Of a stretch of DNA of 5,963 nucleotides, positions 1 through 5,449 are shown piece by piece. This stretch comes from Gammaproteobacteria bacterium (GTDB lineage Bacteria; Pseudomonadota; Gammaproteobacteria; UWMA-0217), in NCBI GenBank assembly GCA_027031685.1, contig JALVPS010000149.1, forward strand, positions 1 to 5,963, given 5' to 3'. The position numbers and the translations under genes are program-made. Under the pieces are notes generated by a model. The model did no database searches. It had not been told where the DNA came from and worked only from the letters and a program-made list of their open reading frames with translations. Numbering within the stretch: the first letter of the stretch is position 1; each line of letters begins with the position of its first letter.

Positions 1-45
1 CTACGAACCAGGTGGTCGGAGGTTCGAATCCTTCCGGGCGCGCCA
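1..45 (+). tRNA. tRNA-Arg(ACG), 3' part only (cut by window edge)
   Basis: The window opens at the anticodon loop, read as CTACGAA, which gives anticodon ACG (arginine). Then come the 3' side of the anticodon stem, the variable loop, a T arm with the invariant GTTCGAATC core (stem GGAGG against CCTTC with one G-T pair), the 3' acceptor strand CGGGCGC, discriminator G and an encoded CCA at 43-45. The segment closely resembles the 3' half of the Escherichia coli tRNA-Arg(ACG) gene as I remember it. The 5' half lies outside the window. Since an integrase gene ends 63 bases away facing it, this half tRNA is the likely integration target, with its 3' part either native or restored by the element. 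Confidence 0.93.
1..45. other. Putative att core within tRNA-Arg 3' half
   Basis: Tyrosine-integrase elements often insert at the 3' half of a tRNA gene and carry a copy of that half, so the gene stays functional. Here the integrase gene lies directly beside the tRNA end, pointing at it. The att core is therefore expected between the anticodon loop and the CCA end. Its exact limits cannot be set without the opposite element end, so this is inferred from layout only. Confidence 0.5.
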
Positions 46-81
46 TTTTTCAATCACTTACGTGCGTTCTTCTGGCCCCCT

Positions 82-108
82 TGTGACATAAATCGCCTGC
101 TGTGACAT
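82..108. repeat. Direct repeats TGTGACAT x2 beside the att side
   Basis: TGTGACAT occurs at 82-89 and again at 101-108, in the same orientation, 19 bp start to start. The second copy touches the integrase stop codon. Short direct repeats between an att core and int are typical of integrase arm-type or accessory binding sites. That role is inferred from position. The 46-108 stretch otherwise shows no gene and no convincing terminator, only a short T run after the tRNA. Confidence 0.4.
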
Positions 109-1170
109 TCAGCGCAGGGGTTTCACTCGCTCTGGGCCTCTCCGATAGACCCGTTTCGTCGTCGCGTCCGAGGCGTGCGCCAGGAGTTGGCGGGCCCGTT
201 CCAGGCTTTCGGCGTCGGTGGCGCATTTGGCGCGCAGGTCGCGTTCCTGGAATCGTTCGGTGATCTCTGTCTCGGCCAGCAGGCGGGCCATGTAGCGTTG
301 CCACAGGCTGTCGAATCCGTTGGCTGATCCGTCGTCCTTGAGGTAGCTCTCGCCGCGGCGGTTGCAGAAGAGCCACGGTGAGATGTGGACGGGCCGGGCG
401 GCTTTGGCCTGTTCCACGGCCTGGCGCAGTTCGTCGGTCCATTCGTAGATGATGCGCTTGCCGCTGCTGCGGGCGGTTTTGCTTGGCGTGACGCTGATGC
501 CGTCTTCGCGCAGGTCGGACATGCGCAGGCGCAGCAGGTCGGTTCTTCGCATGCCGGTGAGGAGCTTGAGGCGGATGTAGGCCTGGAGCATGCGGATGGA
601 GCCCTTGCGGCGTTTGCTGGGCAGTGACAGGGCTTCGATGATCTCCCAGTCTTCGACGTATCGGGTGCGCGGCGGACGGCGCAGTTTGCGGAATTTGCCC
701 TCGATCATGGGGTGGCGTTCGATGGCGCCCCATTCGATGGCCTTGGTGAAGGCGTGGGAGAGGATCTCCAGCTCGCGGTTGGCGGCGGTGGGCGCGGTGC
801 GGCCGCGCTTGTCGCGGTATTGGTAGGCGTGTTGCGGCCTGAATGCCCGGATGGGCATGTGGCCGAACACGCGGCGCAGGCGTTCGATGCCGGCGGCCTG
901 GCTGCGCCGGGTGGCGGGTGATTTGGTGGGCATGACTTCGACGGCGTAGCGGTCGAGCAGGGCGGCGATGGTGGCCGGGGTGTCGCGCGGGGTGATGCGT
1001 TCGGCCCAGGTCTTGTAGGCCTCCGGCAGGGTCTTGCCGAGGCGGAATCGTTTCTTGCCGTCCCAGGCGGCTTCCTGGCCTTTGGGCACGCGGTAGTAGT
1101 AGGCGCCGTGGTAGTGCTCCCACCGCTTGGGCAGCCCGCGGTTCTCGGGTTTGCGCTTACGCGGCGGCAT
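109..1170 (-). CDS. int: Phage tyrosine-recombinase integrase
   Basis: This 353-aa protein is a site-specific recombinase of the tyrosine (phage integrase) family, expected to catalyse insertion and excision at the neighbouring tRNA-Arg. Residues about 1-60 are basic with many aromatics, as in an arm-binding region. About 65-160 form the helical core-binding region. The catalytic domain follows, with Arg208 in TGMRRTD, a candidate Lys231 (TPSKT), Arg313 in ERDLRAK, His332 in LLAHAS and nucleophile Tyr342 in KRVYRR near the C-terminus. The first box II position, usually His, is Arg310. The start at 1170 follows GGAGG at good spacing and overlaps the excisionase-like gene by 14 bases. A longer in-frame version reaching 1302 would run through that gene and is less likely. 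It is the last gene of the leftward operon. Confidence 0.95.
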   Translation of the reverse strand: MPPRKRKPENRGLPKRWEHYHGAYYYRVPKGQEAAWDGKKRFRLGKTLPEAYKTWAERITPRDTPATIAALLDRYAVEVMPTKSPATRRSQAAGIERLRRVFGHMPIRAFRPQHAYQYRDKRGRTAPTAANRELEILSHAFTKAIEWGAIERHPMIEGKFRKLRRPPRTRYVEDWEIIEALSLPSKRRKGSIRMLQAYIRLKLLTGMRRTDLLRLRMSDLREDGISVTPSKTARSSGKRIIYEWTDELRQAVEQAKAARPVHISPWLFCNRRGESYLKDDGSANGFDSLWQRYMARLLAETEITERFQERDLRAKCATDAESLERARQLLAHASDATTKRVYRRGPERVKPLR

Positions 1171-1381
1171 CGTCCAGGGCCTCCCAGTCGGGTTCGGGGA
1201 TGTCTTGCTGCCGGGCCGGGCCGCCCATGACGGCCTCGAGGTGGGAGCGCAGGACGACGATGCTGCCGTCCGGGCGGCGCTTGTGTTCGATGCCCATGGC
1301 ATTGAGGGCGCGGTGCTGGGCGGAGGGGATCTTGCGGCCGGTGAGGGCCTCCAGCTCTTGGGGGGTGAGGAACAGGGTCAT
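1157..1381 (-). CDS. DUF4224 small protein, probable excisionase/directionality factor
   Basis: This 74-aa protein opens with TLFLTPQELEALTGRKIPSA, the hallmark of the DUF4224 family of small phage proteins. Members usually lie directly upstream of a phage integrase. The N-terminal half fits a small winged-helix DNA-binding fold (helix 7-16, then SAQHRALNAMGI), followed by a strand-rich part (GSIVVLRSHLEAVM) and an acidic tail. By position it is a candidate excisionase that steers Int toward excision, but that role is inference. A clear GGAG lies 8 bases before the ATG. The start forms an ATGA overlap with the HNH gene stop, and its 3' end overlaps int by 14 bases, so the three are probably translationally coupled. 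Confidence 0.8.
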   Translation of the reverse strand: MTLFLTPQELEALTGRKIPSAQHRALNAMGIEHKRRPDGSIVVLRSHLEAVMGGPARQQDIPEPDWEALDDAAA

Positions 1382-2028
1382 TTTCCACGCTCCTTTCGTC
1401 GGGCCGCCACGGCCAGGCGGGCGGCGGTGATGGCCGCGGGGCGCAGGTCGGGCGGCAGGTCGTTCCAGTTGCGGCGGTTGAGTTCCAGCAGGACGGCCCG
1501 CGGGACGAGGGTGAGGTTGTCCAGGCGGATGTCGGTCGGATCGCCGTTGATGAAGGTGACGATGTGGCCATCCGGGATGGGGCCGTGATGTTCTTCCCAG
1601 AGGATGGAGTGGACGGATTTCCAGCGCTGACGTTTCGGCCCGTCCATGCGGATCTTGCGCTGACGGATGCCTTTGTGGACGCGCTCTGTGCCGAGTGGTT
1701 GGAGCCGCTTTGCGGCCGCTCCGTGTAGCTCGCCGGGCTTGAATCTGTTCTGCGCGCTGCGGCCGCCGGCGTCGAAGGAGATGCCCTTGTTCCAGGGCGT
1801 GTGGCCGGACCGGAAGCGGCTGGCGCTGCCTCGGGTGTCGTCGCCGGTCAGACGGCCGGAGCGGGCCGGGTCGGCGTAGAAGTCCTCGCTCTTGCGCAGG
1901 CCGAGGCGGGCGGCTTTTTTGTGCACGGAGCGCACGGACCTGCCCAGCTGGTCGGCGATCTCCTGTGCCGTCCGGTGCGGGTAGTCGCGCTCGAGGATAC
2001 GCAGCTCGTCACTTGTCCACGTCGTCAT
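1378..2028 (-). CDS. HNH endonuclease with N-terminal SANT/Myb-like HTH
   Basis: This 216-aa protein starts with a tryptophan-led HTH of SANT/Myb type (WTSDELRILERDYPHRTAQE, then LGRSVRSVHKKAARLGL, about residues 4-44). The central linker has NUMOD3-like GHTPWNKG (76-82) and RFKPGELHG (95-103). A C-terminal HNH domain spans about 135-180: WKSVHSILWEEHHGPIPDGH with His140, then INGDPTDIRLDNL with Asn161, Asp163, Asp166 and Asn171. The second histidine position of classical HNH is Phe159, which is common in this phage branch. Such proteins are metal-dependent DNA-nicking or cutting enzymes, often free-standing homing endonucleases. It overlaps the upstream 83-aa gene by 20 bases and ends in an ATGA overlap with the DUF4224 gene. 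Its target is unknown; homing is a guess from the family. Confidence 0.88.
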   Translation of the reverse strand: MTTWTSDELRILERDYPHRTAQEIADQLGRSVRSVHKKAARLGLRKSEDFYADPARSGRLTGDDTRGSASRFRSGHTPWNKGISFDAGGRSAQNRFKPGELHGAAAKRLQPLGTERVHKGIRQRKIRMDGPKRQRWKSVHSILWEEHHGPIPDGHIVTFINGDPTDIRLDNLTLVPRAVLLELNRRNWNDLPPDLRPAAITAARLAVAARRKERGK

Positions 2029-2260
2029 AGTCCTGCCCCAGCATGGGGATGGGCTTGATGGGCTTGGTGCCGTATTCGCACATGGCCTTCTGGGCGTCCA
2101 GCACTAGGCGGGCGTTGCCGATGATCTGGGCCGCCACGCTGGTGATGGCCTTGGAGCGCTCGACTTCGCTCTGCAGGGCCTCGCCCTGCAGGCTCTCGTC
2201 GCCCAGGCGCTCCAGCTGGGCGAAGAGGTGGTCGTTGAGGTCGGTGAGTTTGTTTTTCAT
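2009..2260 (-). CDS. Small phage protein of unknown function (83 aa)
   Basis: The protein begins MKNKLTDLNDHLFAQLERLG and is almost entirely helical: an amphipathic N-terminal helix (about 3-20), an acidic stretch (DESLQGEALQSEVERSKA) and a helix with SVAAQIIGNARLVLDAQKAM, then a proline-rich tail. I recognise the general form from small conserved proteins in early or regulatory regions of proteobacterial phages. None has a function I can name. It lacks cysteines in a zinc pattern and has no membrane segment. The start at 2260 is preceded by GGAGGAAGG and forms an ATGA overlap with the csrA stop. A longer frame to 2314 reads through csrA and is rejected. Its 3' end overlaps the HNH gene by 20 bases. 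Confidence 0.85.
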   Translation of the reverse strand: MKNKLTDLNDHLFAQLERLGDESLQGEALQSEVERSKAITSVAAQIIGNARLVLDAQKAMCEYGTKPIKPIPMLGQDYDDVDK

Positions 2261-2439
2261 TTCACACCTTCCTCCCGTTCGCGCTGCAGGCGCATGGCCA
2301 GCTCCTGCCGCCACACGCCCACGTGGCGCGGGGCTTCGATGCCGAGTTTGACCTGGCTGCCGTGGACAGCCAGGACGGTGATGGTGATGTCGTCGCCGAT
2401 GACGAGGGTTTCCATGGGTCTGCGGGTGAGGATGAGCAT
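2257..2439 (-). CDS. csrA: CsrA/RsmA-family translational regulator, phage-borne
   Basis: This 60-aa protein aligns without gaps to the first 60 positions of E. coli CsrA: it opens MLILTRRPMETLVIGDD, and shares G27, Q29-V30, G33, A36-P37, V40 and V42. The key RNA-contact residues Arg6/Arg7 and Arg44 are kept. CsrA dimers bind GGA motifs in mRNA leaders, usually over ribosome sites, and repress translation or change mRNA stability. Here it sits in the middle of the phage recombination operon, so its targets may be phage genes, host genes, or both. The ATG overlaps the stop of the upstream 40-aa gene by one base (TAATG) and its own stop overlaps the next start (ATGA). The Shine-Dalgarno is modest (AGAGG). 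An in-frame upstream extension over recT is out-of-frame noise. Confidence 0.95.
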   Translation of the reverse strand: MLILTRRPMETLVIGDDITITVLAVHGSQVKLGIEAPRHVGVWRQELAMRLQREREEGVK

Positions 2440-2561
2440 TACTTGGCCCTCTTGCTGATGGCGATGTAGATGAGGTGCGCCGGGATCGTGACGAAGAGGA
2501 ACACGAACCCGAACAGGATGGCGAGGATGTGGAGTATCCAGAACATGGTGTTGGTGCTCAT
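2439..2561 (-). CDS. 40-aa single-pass membrane protein
   Basis: This small frame translates as a short polar start (MSTNT), then about 30 hydrophobic residues (from MFWILHILAILFGFVFLF to about Ile35), then a basic end, SKRAK. This looks like one transmembrane helix with a cytoplasmic positive C-terminus, possibly a tight hairpin given the central IPAH. It starts 12 bases after the recT stop and its TAA shares a base with the csrA ATG, so it fits exactly between two sure genes and is probably real. No strong Shine-Dalgarno is visible; translation may be coupled to recT. I do not recognise the family. A holin is unlikely at this length and place; a small host-membrane modulator or a leader-like coupler for csrA are alternatives. 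Confidence 0.7.
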   Translation of the reverse strand: MSTNTMFWILHILAILFGFVFLFVTIPAHLIYIAISKRAK

Positions 2562-2573
2562 GGTCGGTCACGG

Positions 2574-3599
2574 TCAGATGAGTGCGTCCTGTTCGCCGCC
2601 GCTGGCGGCCTCGATGGCGTCCACCCGGCGGGAGGCGAGCTGGGTGAGTTCCTCGCGCTGCTCCGGCGGCAGGTGGCCGATGTGTTCGATGGCGGCCATG
2701 GCGGCCTCGCTGGTCTGCGCCTGGTTGATCTGCTCGGCGATCTGGGCGTAGCTGGGGCCGGCCTCGGCGGCCAGGGCCTTCTTGCGCTCGCGCCAGGCCT
2801 TGCGGGCGGCCTTGATGTCGCCTTCGTCCTGCAGGCGGGCGGCGAGGTCGGCGGCGGCCTCCAGGGCCTGGTCGCTGTCGGCGCTGGAGATGGCGTCCAG
2901 CACGTCCTGCAGGGCGGGCGGGGCCGGCTGGTCCTGCTGCGGCTTGCGCCGTTTGGCGAGGGCGGCGCGGGCGCGCTCGGCGCGGCTGAGGCGTTTGGGC
3001 GACGCTTCTTCGGCGGGCACGGCCTCGGCCTCGATGGGTGGCATGTCCATGGCCTCTTCGGCGATGTGCACGCCGCGCAGCACGTCCGGGAAGACGTCGC
3101 GCAGGGCCCAGGAGCGGGCACGCATCTGCAGCATGCGGCGCGGGTACTGCTTCCACGGGCCCTGTTTGCCGGCCAGGCCGGCGCGCTTGGCGTCCTCCAT
3201 GGTGAAGGTGCGGGTGACGGGCTCCTCGCCGCGGCGCTGGACGGTGCAGGTGGCTTCCTGGCCGTCCTCGCTGATGGTCTCTTCGATGCGCACCAGCAGG
3301 CCGGAGCCGCGCACGAGGGCGAGCATGGCGTCGCCCCAGATGGCGGGGCGGCCGTTGATGACCGCGATGTTCTGCATGGCCTGCAGGGGAGGCAGGCCGA
3401 TCTCGGCGCCCCACTGGACGGCCACCAGCACGTTGCCGGGGTTGCCCTGGTAGTCCTTGGGCACGATGCTGGACTTGGCCAGGATGTCGGCGAAGCGCAG
3501 GGCCTCGTCGAGGGTCTTGGGGGTGAGGTTGCCGAAGCCGGGGGCTGGCTTGGCCGCCGGGGCGCGGGCCTCGGTAGCGATGGCGGTGTTGTCAGACAT
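2574..3599 (-). CDS. recT: RecT-family single-strand annealing protein
   Basis: This 341-aa protein carries the RecT core in residues about 25-190. It includes PGNVLVAVQWGAEIGLPPLQ (54-73), QNIAVINGRPAIWGDAMLAL (76-95), the EDAKRAGL segment (136-142) and the WKQYPRRMLQMRARSWALRD block (149-168), all typical of phage recombinases. RecT proteins coat single-stranded DNA and anneal complementary strands, working with a partner exonuclease. About 150 residues beyond the core are charged and Ala-rich helix (for example SRAERARAALAKRR), longer than E. coli RecT (about 269 aa). AAGGAG lies 7 bases before the chosen ATG. Its first 8 bases overlap the end of the exonuclease gene, which supports joint expression. 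I am confident of the family; the tail function is unknown. Confidence 0.95.
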   Translation of the reverse strand: MSDNTAIATEARAPAAKPAPGFGNLTPKTLDEALRFADILAKSSIVPKDYQGNPGNVLVAVQWGAEIGLPPLQAMQNIAVINGRPAIWGDAMLALVRGSGLLVRIEETISEDGQEATCTVQRRGEEPVTRTFTMEDAKRAGLAGKQGPWKQYPRRMLQMRARSWALRDVFPDVLRGVHIAEEAMDMPPIEAEAVPAEEASPKRLSRAERARAALAKRRKPQQDQPAPPALQDVLDAISSADSDQALEAAADLAARLQDEGDIKAARKAWRERKKALAAEAGPSYAQIAEQINQAQTSEAAMAAIEHIGHLPPEQREELTQLASRRVDAIEAASGGEQDALI

Positions 3600-4608
3600 G
3601 CTTGATCTCCTTGCGGTTGAGGCGCAGCACACGCGCGCCGGGTTTCTCTGTGGTGTGCCGTTCGATGAGCTCGGCCGGCGGGTTCAGGGCCTCGGCCACG
3701 GCCTTCCAGTCCGTGCGCCGGGTGGGCTTGTTCTGCTTCCAGGTGGCCAGCCGGCGGCCCTGGTATTCGATGGCCTCGGCGTCGCCGAAGGCGCGCAGGA
3801 CGATGGCCTCGCGCTCCTTGGCGATGGCCTCCAGGTCCTTGGCCTCCTGCCGGAGGCGGATCATGTCGGCCACGGCGCGGGCCACGGTGACGTCCACGGC
3901 CACGGTCTTGCCGGGGGTGTGGCGGCGCCACAGGCGGCGCGCCTCGTCGGCGGTGACGGGCTCGGGCGGGGTGTCGGCGACCACGTGGCGGGCCCACCAC
4001 TGTTCGGCCTCGTCCAGCATCTCGGCGAACAGGGCCGGGTCGCTGGGGATGGTGTAGATGGCCATCTGCTGCCCCCCGAAGAGCACGGCCAGGTCGCCCG
4101 CCTCGGCGCCGGTGATGCCCAGGTACCACTGCACCTGCAGCCAGTAGTGTTCCGGCACCTGGTCGGTGCCCGGCTCGCCCCACTCGTCCGAGCGGTGGCG
4201 GGCCAGGGCGTGGGCCGTCTTCACCTCCAGGATGCGGTCGGTGGTGAGGGTGTGGCCGTCCTCCCGCACGCGCACCTGCTTCATGATCTCCGGGTTGATG
4301 ACGGCCCGGTCGATGTTGGCCAGGGCCACGCTGTCCGGCAGGCGCAGGGTGCGGTTCACGCGCTGCACGCGGCGGCCGGTGAGCTCGCTGTAGCGGCGCG
4401 CCACGGCGTCCTCGAGGACGGTGCCCCAGTACATGGCCTCCTCGTTGCCGGCCTCGTCGCTGGCGCGGCCGGTCTTGTCCAGCCACACGTCCAGCGGCGT
4501 CTTCCAGGGGTTCAGGCCCAGCAGGGCGCTGATGTCCGTGCCGCCGATGCCGCTGCGGCGCTCGGCCAGCCAGCGGTCGCGGTCCTGTTGTTGCTGTATG
4601 GCGCTCAT
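3592..4608 (-). CDS. YqaJ/lambda-exonuclease-type recombination nuclease
   Basis: This 338-aa protein is a phage exonuclease of the PD-(D/E)XK YqaJ family, expected to resect double-stranded DNA ends 5' to 3' and hand the single strand to RecT. Motifs run in family order: WLAERRSGIGGTDISALLGL (13-32), WGTVLEDAVARRY (61-73, Glu66), ANIDRAV (Asp100), ILEVKTA (Glu128, Lys130) and HYWLQVQWYL (Gln158, Gln160). A helical, charged region (about 240-275) and a C-terminal GRRLATWKQNKPTRRTDWKA segment follow, as in longer phage members. The start at 4608 has GGAG 11 bases upstream and overlaps the stop of the preceding micro-ORF. A TTG start at 4638 would read through the 37-bp repeat and is less likely. 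The 3' end overlaps recT. Confidence 0.93.
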   Translation of the reverse strand: MSAIQQQQDRDRWLAERRSGIGGTDISALLGLNPWKTPLDVWLDKTGRASDEAGNEEAMYWGTVLEDAVARRYSELTGRRVQRVNRTLRLPDSVALANIDRAVINPEIMKQVRVREDGHTLTTDRILEVKTAHALARHRSDEWGEPGTDQVPEHYWLQVQWYLGITGAEAGDLAVLFGGQQMAIYTIPSDPALFAEMLDEAEQWWARHVVADTPPEPVTADEARRLWRRHTPGKTVAVDVTVARAVADMIRLRQEAKDLEAIAKEREAIVLRAFGDAEAIEYQGRRLATWKQNKPTRRTDWKAVAEALNPPAELIERHTTEKPGARVLRLNRKEIKHV

Positions 4609-4664
4609 GGCTTGGTAGTCTCCAAAGACCCGACCCAAAGGGGATTAAGACGTATTGCGCTCAT
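4605..4664 (-). CDS. 19-codon micro-ORF leading into the exonuclease gene
   Basis: A frame of 19 codons (MSAIRLNPLWVGSLETTKP) starts at an ATG that forms an ATGA overlap with the 74-aa gene, and ends in TGA that forms an ATGA overlap with the exonuclease start. Its Shine-Dalgarno, AAAAGGAG at 7 bases, is better than that of the exonuclease. It reads straight through the second 37-bp repeat. It may be a leader that carries ribosomes to the exonuclease by termination and reinitiation, or merely the remnant of an older start displaced by a duplication. No peptide function is claimed. Confidence 0.4.
   Translation of the reverse strand: MSAIRLNPLWVGSLETTKP
4615..4651. repeat. 37-bp direct repeat, copy B (CRISPR-repeat-like)
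   Basis: On the plus strand this copy starts GTAGTCTCC and ends CAAAGGGGATTAAGAC. It matches copy A at 5450-5486 in 31 of 37 positions, in the same orientation, with the last 16 bases identical. The differences cluster in positions 5-7 and at 19-20, plus one at 11. The 37-base length and the terminal ATTAAGAC, close to the common crRNA tag ATTGAAAC, resemble a CRISPR repeat. It lies just before the exonuclease start and contains that gene's GGAG on the minus strand, as well as a CCC-AAA-GGG dyad. No adjacent second unit exists. Confidence 0.8.
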
Positions 4665-4885
4665 GGCAGGTCTCCTTTTCCGTAGGGGCACACGTCGCGC
4701 GTGCACCAGATTTCGCTGTACCAGGTGTCACCCGTGGCGTAGGGGTCGATCACCCGCTCGCTGCCTTCGCAGTCCTCGCAGGCCGGGGCGCTGGCGGGAT
4801 CCTTGCAGTCCCCGCCGCCCGGCCGGTGCGGGAAGGGGTAGGCCAGGCAGTGGCAGGGCTCGCGGCGGCGTCGGGCGGCGCTCAT
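4661..4885 (-). CDS. Cysteine-rich small phage protein (74 aa)
   Basis: The 74-aa product has seven cysteines: Cys11 and Cys13 (PCHC), Cys27, Cys36 and Cys39 (ACEDC), Cys61 and Cys66. This spacing suggests one or two zinc-binding knuckles. Between them lies YPFPHRPGGG (16-25), a motif I associate with small unnamed phage proteins. The N-terminus is strongly basic (ARRRR), which would fit nucleic-acid contact. The start at 4885 has GGAGGT 6 bases upstream and an ATGA overlap with the 91-aa gene; its stop in turn overlaps the start of the micro-ORF. A longer frame to 5173 is a shadow. The family and function are unknown; a role in DNA or RNA binding is only inferred. Confidence 0.78.
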   Translation of the reverse strand: MSAARRRREPCHCLAYPFPHRPGGGDCKDPASAPACEDCEGSERVIDPYATGDTWYSEIWCTRDVCPYGKGDLP

Positions 4886-5157
4886 GCCCGCACCTCCACC
4901 TGCAGCAGCGGGTAGTAGCGCGGGTCGAAGCCGAAATAGCGCCGCGCCTGGTCCGCCGCCTCGCGCGTGGCGTACAGGTGGCGGATGAGGGGCACCGGCG
5001 CCATGCGGTCGCCGTCCGTGTCGGCAATGGCCCACACCATCAGGCGCACCGGCCTGGGGTAGTCCGCCCCGCCGGCCCGGCGGTAGTCCGGGCAGCGCCC
5101 GTTGCACAGGCGCACCGGCTTGCGGCAGGTGTCGTAGCGTTCGCAGTCCTGTCTCAT
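4882..5157 (-). CDS. Small protein with N-terminal four-cysteine cluster (91 aa)
   Basis: The protein begins with a compact cysteine cluster, Cys5, Cys11, Cys18 and Cys22 (MRQDCERYDTCRKPVRLCNG then RC), which looks like a zinc knuckle. The rest is a small alpha/beta region: a strand VRLMVWAIADTDGD, then LIRHLYATREAADQARRYFG, where the ATREAADQARRYF helix resembles those of small phage accessory proteins, and a final strand LLQVEVRA. No catalytic motif is seen. A strong GGGGAGG sits 8 bases before the ATG, 15 bases separate it from the preceding gene, and its TGA overlaps the next ATG. Being paired with another cysteine-rich protein suggests a joint role, but I do not recognise the family. Confidence 0.82.
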   Translation of the reverse strand: MRQDCERYDTCRKPVRLCNGRCPDYRRAGGADYPRPVRLMVWAIADTDGDRMAPVPLIRHLYATREAADQARRYFGFDPRYYPLLQVEVRA

Positions 5158-5172
5158 GGCCTCGCCTCCCCA

Positions 5173-5436
5173 TCAGGCCGCCGTGGGCGGCGTGGCACCG
5201 TCGTTGCCGTCGCGCCCGGCCGCCAGATGCGGCATGGGCACCACCCGGCCGCCCTGCGGGATGCGCACCACCACCTCGTCCGAGGGGCGCACGGCGAGCC
5301 AGCGCAGGCCCAGGATCAGCTGGGCCGCCACGGCCGGAAACCGGCGCAGCTCCCGCGTGGGGAAGCGGTCGCCCGGGCGCAGGGCCACCAGCCGGGCCAC
5401 CGCGCGGTTGATATCGATCGTCAGCATCTCGTTCAT
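5173..5436 (-). CDS. Small phage protein of unknown function (87 aa)
   Basis: The 87-aa product starts MNEMLTIDINRAVARLVALR and continues with PGDRFPTRELRRFPAVAAQL, ILGLRWLAVRPSDEVVVRIP and a Gly/Pro/Ala-rich end. The middle suggests two helices followed by a beta hairpin, as in a small winged-helix-like domain, but no diagnostic motif is present and I cannot name a family. The chosen ATG has GGAG 7 bases upstream. A longer frame that reaches 5748 crosses the 70-aa gene in another frame and the 37-bp repeat, so it is rejected. The leader of this gene contains repeat copy A, which ends 13 bases before the start codon. It is the second gene of the operon. Confidence 0.78.
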   Translation of the reverse strand: MNEMLTIDINRAVARLVALRPGDRFPTRELRRFPAVAAQLILGLRWLAVRPSDEVVVRIPQGGRVVPMPHLAAGRDGNDGATPPTAA

Positions 5437-5449
5437 GTCACTTCTCCGC

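Noticed and set aside
50..1123. 357-codon minus-strand frame opposite frame of int
   Set aside because: Arg/Pro/His-rich translation with no motif, fully overlapping the integrase in another frame.
2257..3414. 385-codon frame ending in csrA as one large protein
   Set aside because: Only the last 60 residues are CsrA; the rest is Arg/Pro/Gly-rich sequence antisense or out of frame to recT.
2558..4486. Long minus-strand frame of 642 codons
   Set aside because: Out of frame with the exonuclease and recT it overlaps; Arg/Pro/Ala-rich composition without motifs.
4605..4638. Earlier TTG start for the exonuclease at 4638
   Set aside because: It would encode ten extra residues from the repeat and lacks its own ribosome site; GGAG and the family N-terminus support 4608.
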